A stretch of DNA of 64,000 nucleotides. It comes from Bacteroidales bacterium. Its GTDB lineage: Bacteria > Bacteroidota > Bacteroidia > Bacteroidales > VadinHA17. Position 1 is the stretch's first letter. Every line of letters begins with the position of its first letter. Below, one piece after another: positions 1-7,918 of this stretch. Position numbers and translations under genes: made by a program. The DNA is taken from contig JANTGF010000004.1 in assembly GCA_024763075.1 (NCBI GenBank), positions 1 through 64,000 on the forward strand, given 5' to 3'. The notes under the pieces were generated by a model that was not told the origin of the DNA, ran no database searches, and saw only the letters and a program-made list of their open reading frames with translations.

Positions 1-131
1 ATACCTAGGTGAGAAGCTTTTTCAGGTGTCCTAACAATCCCAATTACATTCTCCCTTCCAATCTCTTTTATTAATTCATTTACAATGGAAGAACCTAATT
101 GTCCGTTTGCTGCTGTAACTGCAATTTTCAT
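1..131 (-). CDS. NAD(P)-binding Rossmann-fold oxidoreductase, NmrA/atypical SDR type (partial, N-terminus only)
   Basis: Only the first 43 codons are inside the window; the rest lies beyond base 1. Read from an ATG at 129-131 on the minus strand, the protein begins MKIAVTAANGQLGSSIVNEL. This is the first beta strand and glycine-rich dinucleotide loop (here AANGQLG) of NmrA-like, quinone-oxidoreductase-2-type atypical SDR proteins. A second strand with a basic end (VIGIVRTPEKA) follows, which fits NADP(H) preference. Such proteins are cytosolic reductases or redox sensors. The substrate cannot be told from this fragment. Confidence 0.75.
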   Translation of the reverse strand, partial: MKIAVTAANGQLGSSIVNELIKEIGRENVIGIVRTPEKASHLG

Positions 132-433
132 ATTCTGTTTTTTAATTATGCCCAACGGGTGTGTAAAGTTATATTCATTTTATTTCTATTATAGCGATAA
201 TAATTTAATATTTTGATAATTAGGTCATTGTCTTCAAATAACTGGTCTAAGAATCAGTTTATATTTGCAAGAGAATTTTGAAACATGCATATAACAATTC
301 GATTGGATAAGAAATGTTTGCCGGAATCTCGCTTAAATTTACAGTAAATATTTATTTAATCCAAAGAATAAAATGCCAGATATCTTGAAAATAACTGGCC
401 CGGATTTCTTTATATTTCCTTCTGCCTTTCTTC
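132..433. other. Intergenic region between two minus-strand genes
   Basis: No coding frame is visible in these 302 bases. They hold the upstream region of the truncated oxidoreductase and the 3' end of the YihY gene. A weak stem, GCCAG at 375-379 with CTGGC at 395-399 plus three inner pairs after a mismatch, is followed on the minus strand by a T-rich stretch. It could be the YihY terminator. No clear TAnnTTTG box was found for the leftward gene. Confidence 0.4.
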
Positions 434-1438
434 TTATTTCGCGTTTGCCGGATTTAACTTTACCTGGATTTTCTGACTCCTATCCGGCTCTGGTTTTTTG
501 AACTTGTCTTTTTTCTTATTGGCCGTATTGATGCTGGCATTTAATTCAAAGCCTACCAACAAAGATATTGAATTAAAATAAAGCCATAATAGCAATACCA
601 TTATGGTCCCGATGGAGCCGTATAATTTGTTATACTGCCCGAAACTATTAACGTAAGCTGTAAAACCTAGGGAAGAAATCAGAAATAGGAAAGTGGCCAT
701 TATGGATCCCGGAGAAAAAAAGTGCCATGCATTTTTCTTTGCAGGAATCTCATAATACAGGGTGGAAATAGCAATAAAAATTAACAATAAAAAAACAAAC
801 CATTTTGCCAACGAAAACAGGTAGTAAGTAAAATTCTTTTCAACCAATCCTGACTCCATCATCTTTTCAAGTACAAACCGGCCTCCAATCATGATAATAA
901 TAGCTGTAGATATTAGTAAAAAAATTACAAAAACCAGGAACAGGGATGCTTTTCTTTGAGAGAACCAGGTACGTGTTTTAAATTTATGGGAAGATACAAT
1001 AAAAGCGTTGATAACTGCATGTACTCCGTTGGTTGAAAAGAGAATGGTTGCAAGGAACATAAAGATCAATAATCCATTTCTTTTTTCCGTAATGATCTCT
1101 GTAAGTGTATTATTAAGGAGTGAAAAAACATTTGCCGGAAGAATGCTTTCAAAAAACTGAAGTAATTCCGACTGGAAATTTGAAATCGGAATAAAGGGGA
1201 TGAGTGTAAAAAGAAAGATTATGGATGGGAGTAATCCAAGCAAAATATTAAATGCAATGGCAGATGCCCGGGTAACGAGGGTGCCCTTTCGGAATCCTTT
1301 CACAAAAAAATGAATAACATAATTTATTGAAATACCATGAAACCCTGGTAATGAACTTGTCTTTATCCAATTTTTAAAACCATCTGACAGGCTTCTTGCT
1401 TTTGGTTTTTCAGTATCATTACTGGCAGGTATTGCCAT
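434..1438 (-). CDS. YihY/BrkB-family inner-membrane protein
   Basis: The 334-residue protein has the YihY/virulence-factor BrkB layout: a cytosolic N-terminal stretch, then about six membrane helices between residues 50 and 305, beginning with the family's early RASAIAFNILLGLLPSIIF segment. Other hydrophobic segments include LLIFMFLATILF, LFLVFVIFLLIST and TIMVLLLWLYFNSISLLVGFEL; the last is the characteristic final helix ending in GFELNA. A basic cytosolic tail (KKKDKFKKPEPDRSQK) follows. The family was once called ribonuclease BN but is now regarded as membrane proteins of unsettled function, perhaps transporters. It lies 48 bp downstream of the YqeY gene and may share its transcript. Confidence 0.9.
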   Translation of the reverse strand: MAIPASNDTEKPKARSLSDGFKNWIKTSSLPGFHGISINYVIHFFVKGFRKGTLVTRASAIAFNILLGLLPSIIFLFTLIPFIPISNFQSELLQFFESILPANVFSLLNNTLTEIITEKRNGLLIFMFLATILFSTNGVHAVINAFIVSSHKFKTRTWFSQRKASLFLVFVIFLLISTAIIIMIGGRFVLEKMMESGLVEKNFTYYLFSLAKWFVFLLLIFIAISTLYYEIPAKKNAWHFFSPGSIMATFLFLISSLGFTAYVNSFGQYNKLYGSIGTIMVLLLWLYFNSISLLVGFELNASINTANKKKDKFKKPEPDRSQKIQVKLNPANAK

Positions 1439-1486
1439 GATTATAGATTTTGGTTTGGATGTTGAGTCGTTGTTATGGAAGAAATG

Positions 1487-1936
1487 TCAGGTGCCAAGCA
1501 ATCTCTTTACTGTATCAGCTATGCTTTTTCCATCGGCTTTCCCTGCTAATTCTTTACTGGCAACACCCATAACTTTCCCCATATCTGCCATTGTGGATGC
1601 ACCGGTATCTTCAATTATTGTTTTTAATTTTTGCTCAAGTTCTTTTTCATTCATTTGTTCCGGTAGAAACCTGCCAATAATTTCGGCTTCCTTCGCTTCT
1701 TTACTGTAAAGATCCTCCCTGTTTTGTTGTTTGTAAATTTCAGCGGAGTCCTTTCTTTGTTTTACCAGCTTTTGAAGAAGTGCAATTTCTCCCTTTTCAT
1801 CGAGTTCTTTATTGCCTTTTCCTGTTTTGGCAAGAAGGATAGCGGATTTTACAGCACGTAAAGCTTCCAGTGTTTCTTTGTCCTTTGCTTTCATGGCTGT
1901 CTTAATTTCTTCCATAATCTGTTTTTCCAGGCTCAT
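1487..1936 (-). CDS. GatB/YqeY domain-containing protein
   Basis: At 149 residues this is the usual length for the stand-alone YqeY family, a small helical domain related to the tail of GatB, the amidotransferase subunit that makes Gln-tRNA from Glu-tRNA. The N-terminal half has the charged helices MSLEKQIMEEIKTAMKAKDK and LEALRAVKSAI. The second half has the family signature GRFLPEQMNEKELEQ followed by DMGKVMGVASKELAGKADGK. These proteins may bind tRNA; a defined role is not established. It is 24 bp downstream of nadC and reads in the same direction. Confidence 0.9.
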   Translation of the reverse strand: MSLEKQIMEEIKTAMKAKDKETLEALRAVKSAILLAKTGKGNKELDEKGEIALLQKLVKQRKDSAEIYKQQNREDLYSKEAKEAEIIGRFLPEQMNEKELEQKLKTIIEDTGASTMADMGKVMGVASKELAGKADGKSIADTVKRLLGT

Positions 1937-1960
1937 AATTTCAGGTATTGGGTTATAATA

Positions 1961-2815
1961 TTAAAAAGCTTTCAGGCTCATATCCAGGCTCAGGATCTGA
2001 TGGGTTAGTGCACCAACGGAAATGAAATCAACACCGCAAAGTGCATAATCCCTTATATTTTTGATGGTAATTCCACCGGATGATTCTGTTTCTGTTTTTT
2101 TCTGAATCAGGTTCACCGCTGTGCGGGTATCTTCTATACTGAAATTATCCAGCATGATCCGGTCAACACCTCCGTGATCCAGGATCCTTTCCACATCCGG
2201 AACAGACCGTGCTTCAATCTCAACCGGAATACTCATCTTTTTATCTTTAAAATATGAATGAACCTTATCTATGGCTTTTTCAATTCCTCCGGACATATCG
2301 ATGTGGTTATCTTTAAGCATGATCATATCGAACAGGCCTGTACGGTGGTTGGTCCCGCCGCCAATCCTGACTGCTTCTTTTTCAAAATATCGTAATCCGG
2401 GGGTGGTTTTGCGCGTATCCAGAATTTTTGTTTCCAGATCTTTTATTTTCTCAACGTACTTATTTGTTGTGCTTGCAATTCCACTCATTCTCTGCATAAA
2501 ATTCAGTACCAGTCGTTCCGCCTGAAGGATTGAACGGGACCGGCCTTCTACCACAAAAGCAATATCCCCGGGTTTCATGGTTTGCCCGTCATTCATGAAA
2601 ACCTGCACTTCTAAACCCGGGTCAACCAGGTGGAAAACTTCCCTGGCAATCCGTATTCCGGCTAAAGTTCCCTGGTCTTTTATCAGCAATTTCGCTTTTC
2701 CCCTTGCGGCGGAAGGAATACATGCAAGGGAGGAATGATCGCCATCTCCGACATCTTCAGCAATAGCCAGCCTGATAAGATCTTTTTCAAATGGGTTAAG
2801 CATTCTCCTTTTCAA
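1961..2815 (-). CDS. nadC: Nicotinate-nucleotide pyrophosphorylase (carboxylating), quinolinate phosphoribosyltransferase
   Basis: The enzyme converts quinolinate and PRPP to nicotinate mononucleotide, CO2 and pyrophosphate in de novo NAD synthesis. The 284-residue protein has the family's normal length. Visible signatures are the N-terminal AEDVGDGDHSSLA, the substrate-binding DTRKTTPGLRYFEKEAVRIGG followed by NHRTGLFDMIMLKDNHI, and late strands IEARS, DRIMLDNFS and GVDFISVGALTH. These match type II PRTases with an alpha/beta-barrel C-terminal domain. The start at 2815 overlaps the end of the upstream DUF4783 gene by 20 bp, suggesting translational coupling. MLNPFEKDL, four codons later, is an alternative start. 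No nadA or nadB is in the window. Confidence 0.96.
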   Translation of the reverse strand: MKRRMLNPFEKDLIRLAIAEDVGDGDHSSLACIPSAARGKAKLLIKDQGTLAGIRIAREVFHLVDPGLEVQVFMNDGQTMKPGDIAFVVEGRSRSILQAERLVLNFMQRMSGIASTTNKYVEKIKDLETKILDTRKTTPGLRYFEKEAVRIGGGTNHRTGLFDMIMLKDNHIDMSGGIEKAIDKVHSYFKDKKMSIPVEIEARSVPDVERILDHGGVDRIMLDNFSIEDTRTAVNLIQKKTETESSGGITIKNIRDYALCGVDFISVGALTHQILSLDMSLKAF

Positions 2816-3191
2816 TACGAAGTTGATGAATAAGCTGCTTTCCGTTGGTCTCTTTTAAAAGAAAATAAACCCGGAAAATTTCATCGGAAGTTTCAAGATT
2901 TCCGATTCCGTATTTTGATTTTGTTTTTCCACCCTGATGCATCAGATTAAATCTGCGCGGAGGATTTTTTGCAAAGAAATCCCGGAGGATGACTTCCGCC
3001 TGGTCTTTACTATAAATACCTTCTTTGTCAAGAATCACCATCTCAACATTATCATTCAGGTAGTTCACAAGCTCCGTAGCATCTCCTGATTTTAAAGCCA
3101 GGCTGATCCCACCGGGTATTTCAACATTTTCCTGGGGAAATGCTGAAAATACAATCAGAAATAAATAAAAAAGCAATACTATTTTCTTCAT
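2796..3191 (-). CDS. DUF4783-type secreted protein (NTF2-like fold family)
   Basis: I start the protein at the ATG at 3189-3191 (MKKIVLLFYLFLIVFSAF) because it opens a clean signal peptide. An in-frame ATG ten codons upstream would put IILQIKACI before it. The mature part, about 110 residues, has the features of DUF4783 proteins of Bacteroidota: IPGGISLALKSGDATELVNYLNDNVEM, EVILRDFFAKNPPRRFNLMHQG, and a final RVYFLLKETNGKQLIHQLRIEK strand pair. Its function is unknown; the fold resembles NTF2-like small ligand-binding domains. The gene sits directly before nadC and diverges from rlmH, an arrangement I recall as common in Bacteroidota. Confidence 0.85.
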   Translation of the reverse strand: MKKIVLLFYLFLIVFSAFPQENVEIPGGISLALKSGDATELVNYLNDNVEMVILDKEGIYSKDQAEVILRDFFAKNPPRRFNLMHQGGKTKSKYGIGNLETSDEIFRVYFLLKETNGKQLIHQLRIEKENA

Positions 3192-3480
3192 AATACAAGC
3201 TTTAATTTGCAGGATTATCATCCTTAAGAAAAAGAAAAATTACGCTCAATTTCAATGCAATTTAGCAATTTAATTCAACATGGACTCAAAAAATCATAGT
3301 TAAAAATTCCGTAAAGCAGGGTTGGGAGTAATTTATATGCCTGATATACAGTAAGTAACAATTGATTTTTAATATCATTTTGTTTCCTGCTGTTATTTAT
3401 AATACAAGCCTGCACTTACATCCGTAAATTCTGTTAATTTTGAACAGGATTTAACCCGCATATTGTTTTAATGTTTAAGA

Positions 3481-3954
3481 ATGAAAATCACCTTCTTATT
3501 ATCCGGAAAAACGGACAGATCCTATCTTTTGGAGGGAGTCCATCTGTATGAAAAAAGGTTGTCGCATTATGCTTCCTTCCGGATTGAAGTTATTCCTGAA
3601 GTAAAAAAATATAAGAGTTTAAGCCATGAAGAGCTTAAAAGAAAAGAGGGAGCGCTGATACTGAAAAAACTGGGAAAGGAGCATTTCGTGGTTTTGCTGG
3701 ATGAAAATGGAAAGGAGTATTCCTCTGTTGAATTCGCAGGTTTTATTGAACGTCACATGGCCATAACCGGAAAGGATCTTATCTTTGTAGTTGGAGGTCC
3801 TTTTGGATTTTCCAGGGAAGTTTATAAACGGTCAGATATGAAATTGTCCTTGTCACAAATGACATTCTCTCATCAGTTGGTGAGGCTGGTTTTTTTAGAA
3901 CAATTGTACCGGGCTTTTACAATCATCAGAGGGGAACCCTATCATCATAATTAG
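3481..3954 (+). CDS. rlmH: 23S rRNA (pseudouridine-1915-N3)-methyltransferase RlmH
   Basis: RlmH methylates N3 of pseudouridine 1915 in helix 69 of 23S rRNA, using SAM on assembled 70S ribosomes. The 157-residue length is typical. The SPOUT-fold marks are all present: N-terminal MKITFLLSGKTDRSYLLEGVHLYEKRL, central strand HFVVLLDENGKEYSSVEFAGFI, the SAM-binding knot loop FVVGGPFGFSREVYKRSD, and the C-terminal LSLSQMTFSHQLVRLVFLEQLYRAFTIIRGEPYHHN ending in the conserved Tyr-His-His. The gene diverges from the DUF4783-nadC unit across 289 bp. The histidine kinase gene follows 36 bp downstream and may be cotranscribed. Confidence 0.97.
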   Translation: MKITFLLSGKTDRSYLLEGVHLYEKRLSHYASFRIEVIPEVKKYKSLSHEELKRKEGALILKKLGKEHFVVLLDENGKEYSSVEFAGFIERHMAITGKDLIFVVGGPFGFSREVYKRSDMKLSLSQMTFSHQLVRLVFLEQLYRAFTIIRGEPYHHN

Positions 3955-3990
3955 GTGCCAAAATTGTATCTTTATTGAAATTTTAAAAGG

Positions 3991-6900
3991 ATGAATTTTA
4001 ACCGTAATTTTTTTACGAGCATAACTGTTATAATTACTGTATTGCTTTTTACGGTTGCTATTTACCTTGATTCAAAGGAGACAGTAATTCTGAGTCCGCA
4101 AGGGAAGGGTTCCCATTTTCAGAAAGTATTAAGAACAAAAGAAGCAAAAATCAACAGCGTGCTTGATGATATAGAAAGACCAATTTCACGCAATACTGTT
4201 GATTTTGATAAAGATATTAATATTCCTGATGCTATACATAAACAAGGTTTGTATGTATTGTTTTACCGGCATGATACATTGCAACTCTGGACAGATAAGA
4301 ACATACAGGTTTCCAGTCTTTATTCTCAGTCGAAACTCCGAAAACCGATCGTTTTTTTAGGGAATGGCTGGTATCGTACAGTTTCCAGGGACCTGGGGAA
4401 TAAGGATTATTTATGTGGCCTGATTCTCTTAAAGCACCAGTATGCCTATGAGAATAAGTTTCTCCACAATGATTTTCAGGGAAAATTTCGTTTGCCATCC
4501 TGTGTCGACCTGTTTCCTGTCCCTGTGGAAACCGGGGATGTGGTATTTGATGAAAATGGAGAGTTTTTGTTTTCGCTGGATTTTCATAAAGATAAAAATT
4601 GTTTGGGAGAGGGATTCCATTGGGCCGGATACTTTTATTTTGTGGGTACTATATTTTTATTGATACTGCTCAGGGTCTTTATAAAGCGCCAGAAAAACAG
4701 GGTGGATCCAAACATACTTTTTTTCATACTGGCAGCATTCCTTATAACCGCTTATTATTTACTTTTTCATTTCAGGCAACCGGCATCACTGTTTGGTATG
4801 GAAGTTTTTTCCCCCTATAACTTTGCCCTTTCTTCTTTCCTTTCTTCTTTAGGGCAGCTTTTCTTCGGCTCTTTATTTATCTTTTTACTGAGTTATGTAT
4901 TTTATAAAGATTTTAGTCTGCAAAAATTTGTTAACGCCGGGAGTAAAAAATCCTGTACATTATATTATTTAACAGGAGTGATCCTGGGGACTTTCTTCTT
5001 TTCGGCAATTGATTTTCTGTTTAAAAACCTGATATTAAACTCAAGCCTCTGTTTTGAGCCTTATAAGATACTGGACATAAGCTATCTGAGTCTTATTGGT
5101 TATTTTTCTGTTGTGCTTTTATTTATTTCATTCGGTTTGTATTTATATAAACTGATAAGTTGTGTTAAATCCAAACTATCTGTAAAACCATTTCTTATCT
5201 CTTTGAGTGCAACTTTGCCTGTTTTGTGGCTGATTCATCAGTTTCTTGTACCCCAGATGAATGTGTATAGTATCATCTTCTTTATCATTTTCAGTCTGGC
5301 AGTTTATAGGTTGACCCCCGGATTTCCATATATTTCACTGGTTGTGTTTTCATTGCTGTTCGGGGTATATTCAACCTTTGTAATTATCGATATTTCAGAG
5401 AAAAAGGAAAAGCAGGAAAGAGAAGTAGTTGCCGTAAATATTAGTACTGAAAGAGATCCGGTTGCAGAGTTATTACTGGAAGAAATAGGTCCGAATATTT
5501 CTGAAGATGAAGGTCTGAAGCATTTGATGGGTATGCATGAGTTTTCGGATGAAGACCTGGATGAAATATTCAGGTATATGGATACCCGGTTTTTTGATGG
5601 GTATTGGGCGAAGTATGAATTGTCCATTACCATTTGTAATCAGGCATCAGGTCTTCTGGTGGATGACAAATCAGAAACTTCCTGTTTTTCCTTCTTTGAG
5701 GACATGATCAATGAGTCGGATGTTGCAGTGGGATTATCCGGGTTCTATTTTATTGACAACCAAAGTGGTGGGACAAATTATTTCGGTTCCTTCTTTTTCC
5801 CCGCTGAAAATGATACCCTTATCAACGGTTTATTTATAACACTTGACTCAAAGCAAATCTTTCATCAGCTGGGATATCCTGAGTTGTTAATTGATAATTC
5901 TGTTTTTAAACCAACCAAACTTGATGAATTTTCTTATGCAAAATATAAAAGAGGAAAACTTATCCTGCAATCAGGGGACTATAAATACAGTATAAGTGAT
6001 AAGGTTTTTGATAAGAGAGGGGCAGATGAGTTTTATATTGAAAAATTCGGAGGATTCAATCACCTGGTTTATAACCCTGGAAAAGACGTAATGGTAGTCG
6101 TCAGTCAGAGAGAAACAGATTGGGTAAATTTACTTATTTCCTTTTCTTACCTGTTTGTTTTTTTGTTTGTTATTTCCAACCTGATCTATATTATTTCCAA
6201 CATTCATTATTTTAAGATTCAAAGATCTCCGATGCTGAAACACAGAATTCAGCTATGGATGGTTGCCGTAGTGTTCTTTTCTTTGATCTTTATTGGTTCG
6301 GGAACGATTTATTTCAGTATCAGTCAGTACAGAACAAATCAGCTCAGGAATCTGAGTGAAAAAATTCAATCGGTTTACGTGGAACTTGATCATAAACTGG
6401 GAGCTGAACCTGAATTGAATGCCGGATGGACAACAGATCAATATGCAAGTCTGGATGAGTTACTAATTAAGTTTTCGAATGTATTTTTTTCAGATATTAA
6501 CTTATATGATTCACTGGGTTCTCTTATGGCTACTTCACGTCCTGAAGTTTTTGACAAAGGGTTGAGTGGATTTAAAATGGAGTATCATGCCTATCGGGAA
6601 CTTGTTATTAATCAACAGGCTGAATTTGTTCAGGAGGAAACCATTGGGGAGCAAAAGTTTCTATCGGCATATGTTCCTTTTGTGAATCACAACAATCATT
6701 TACTGGCTTACCTGAATTTACCTTATTTTACGAAGCAAAGTTCCATTACCCGTGAGGTGAGTAACCTGGTAGTAGGTATTGTAAATTTCTCTATGGTTAT
6801 GTTGCTTATATCCACATTGCTTGCCGTGTTTATTTCTACCCAGATCACTAATCCTTTAACGTTGATTCAGAAAAAAATCAGTGAGATTAAGCTGGGAAGG

Positions 6901-7686
6901 AAAAATGAACCCATTTATTATGAGGGGCAGAATGAAATCGGGAGGCTGGTTTCGGAATACAACCGGATGATAGATGAACTTGCAAAAAGTGCCGATGCTC
7001 TTGCAAAGTCCGAACGGGAGAGTGCATGGAGGGAAATGGCCCGTCAGATTGCCCACGAAATTAAAAATCCCCTGACTCCGATGAAGTTAAATATTCAGCA
7101 TCTCCTGAGGTCATGGAATGATAAATCTTCCAATTGGGAAACTCAGCTGAAAAATGTTTCACAAACATTAATTGAGCAAATTGACCATCTTTCATCGATT
7201 GCAACAGCATTTTCAAACTTTGCCGAGATGCCCCGTTCAAAGCCCGCTGAAGTGAATATAATTGATGTAATAAAAAAAGTTGTCTTATTATTTTCCAATA
7301 ACGAAGACTTTACACTGGAAGTAAATTTCAACCGGAATAAGAATGCTATTGTCCTTGCAGATGAAAACCAGGTGATCCGGGTGTTTAATAATTTGTTAAA
7401 AAATGCAATTCAATCTTTCTCAGGAGAGATAAAGGGAGTTATTGGAATTGATCTTCAAAAGGAGGCCGGAAAAATTCTTATCCGGATTACAGATAACGGT
7501 ACGGGGATTTCTGAGGACCTTGGAGGTAAATTATTTGAGCCGAATTTTACAACCAAGACCAGTGGAACAGGCCTGGGACTTGCCATAACAAAGAAGATCA
7601 TTACAGATATGAAAGGCAGGATATGGTATGAATCTGTACCAACAGGGGGAACCACTTTTATTGTTGAACTTCCTGAAATTGGTTGA
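3991..7686 (+). CDS. Very large membrane-bound sensor histidine kinase (NtrY-like)
   Basis: The 1231-residue protein has one helix near residues 7-25, an extracytoplasmic domain to about 205, a block of membrane helices (about 210-470), and a second large extracytoplasmic domain (about 475-705). Helices near 710-730 and 757-780, a third outer domain, and a last helix near 925-945 follow. A HAMP region comes next (ITNPLTLIQKKISEIKLGR), then the dimerisation/phosphorylation helix with His1022 (AHEIKNPLTPMK). The ATPase domain has an N box (NNLLKNA, 1133-1139), DNGTGI (from 1168) and GTGLGLA (from 1192). The HEIKNPLTPMKLNIQHL form is typical of NtrY kinases. No response regulator is adjacent. 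The signal sensed cannot be inferred. Confidence 0.9.
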   Translation: MNFNRNFFTSITVIITVLLFTVAIYLDSKETVILSPQGKGSHFQKVLRTKEAKINSVLDDIERPISRNTVDFDKDINIPDAIHKQGLYVLFYRHDTLQLWTDKNIQVSSLYSQSKLRKPIVFLGNGWYRTVSRDLGNKDYLCGLILLKHQYAYENKFLHNDFQGKFRLPSCVDLFPVPVETGDVVFDENGEFLFSLDFHKDKNCLGEGFHWAGYFYFVGTIFLLILLRVFIKRQKNRVDPNILFFILAAFLITAYYLLFHFRQPASLFGMEVFSPYNFALSSFLSSLGQLFFGSLFIFLLSYVFYKDFSLQKFVNAGSKKSCTLYYLTGVILGTFFFSAIDFLFKNLILNSSLCFEPYKILDISYLSLIGYFSVVLLFISFGLYLYKLISCVKSKLSVKPFLISLSATLPVLWLIHQFLVPQMNVYSIIFFIIFSLAVYRLTPGFPYISLVVFSLLFGVYSTFVIIDISEKKEKQEREVVAVNISTERDPVAELLLEEIGPNISEDEGLKHLMGMHEFSDEDLDEIFRYMDTRFFDGYWAKYELSITICNQASGLLVDDKSETSCFSFFEDMINESDVAVGLSGFYFIDNQSGGTNYFGSFFFPAENDTLINGLFITLDSKQIFHQLGYPELLIDNSVFKPTKLDEFSYAKYKRGKLILQSGDYKYSISDKVFDKRGADEFYIEKFGGFNHLVYNPGKDVMVVVSQRETDWVNLLISFSYLFVFLFVISNLIYIISNIHYFKIQRSPMLKHRIQLWMVAVVFFSLIFIGSGTIYFSISQYRTNQLRNLSEKIQSVYVELDHKLGAEPELNAGWTTDQYASLDELLIKFSNVFFSDINLYDSLGSLMATSRPEVFDKGLSGFKMEYHAYRELVINQQAEFVQEETIGEQKFLSAYVPFVNHNNHLLAYLNLPYFTKQSSITREVSNLVVGIVNFSMVMLLISTLLAVFISTQITNPLTLIQKKISEIKLGRKNEPIYYEGQNEIGRLVSEYNRMIDELAKSADALAKSERESAWREMARQIAHEIKNPLTPMKLNIQHLLRSWNDKSSNWETQLKNVSQTLIEQIDHLSSIATAFSNFAEMPRSKPAEVNIIDVIKKVVLLFSNNEDFTLEVNFNRNKNAIVLADENQVIRVFNNLLKNAIQSFSGEIKGVIGIDLQKEAGKILIRITDNGTGISEDLGGKLFEPNFTTKTSGTGLGLAITKKIITDMKGRIWYESVPTGGTTFIVELPEIG

Positions 7687-7880
7687 ACCTCTTTCCTGCA
7701 ATGATTCCTCGTATCTCTGAGTCAGAAATTTTATAAAATCAGACATTATTTACTTTTTTTTTAATCAAGTCCTGAATTGATTTAACCACAAAATACCAAT
7801 ATTCATTCTTCATGTTATCAAATCCTGATATAAATTAGCAAATTCAAATGGAACTTATAGGAAGTTTTTACGTATTATGA

Positions 7881-7888
7881 TATATTTG
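7881..7888 (+). promoter_or_regulatory. Bacteroidota -7 promoter box (TATATTTG)
   Basis: TATATTTG matches the TAnnTTTG -7 consensus exactly and lies 30 bp before the start of the T9SS type B cargo gene. No good TTTG -33 element is visible. It would drive the five-gene cluster that ends near 18.2 kb. Confidence 0.6.
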
Positions 7889-7918
7889 TAATGAAATTAA
7901 ATTTGTAAACCCAAAGTC

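Noticed and set aside
2796..2815. The nadC/DUF4783 overlap as a sign of frameshift or fusion
   Set aside because: Both proteins are complete with normal ends, so the 20 bp overlap is ordinary translational coupling.
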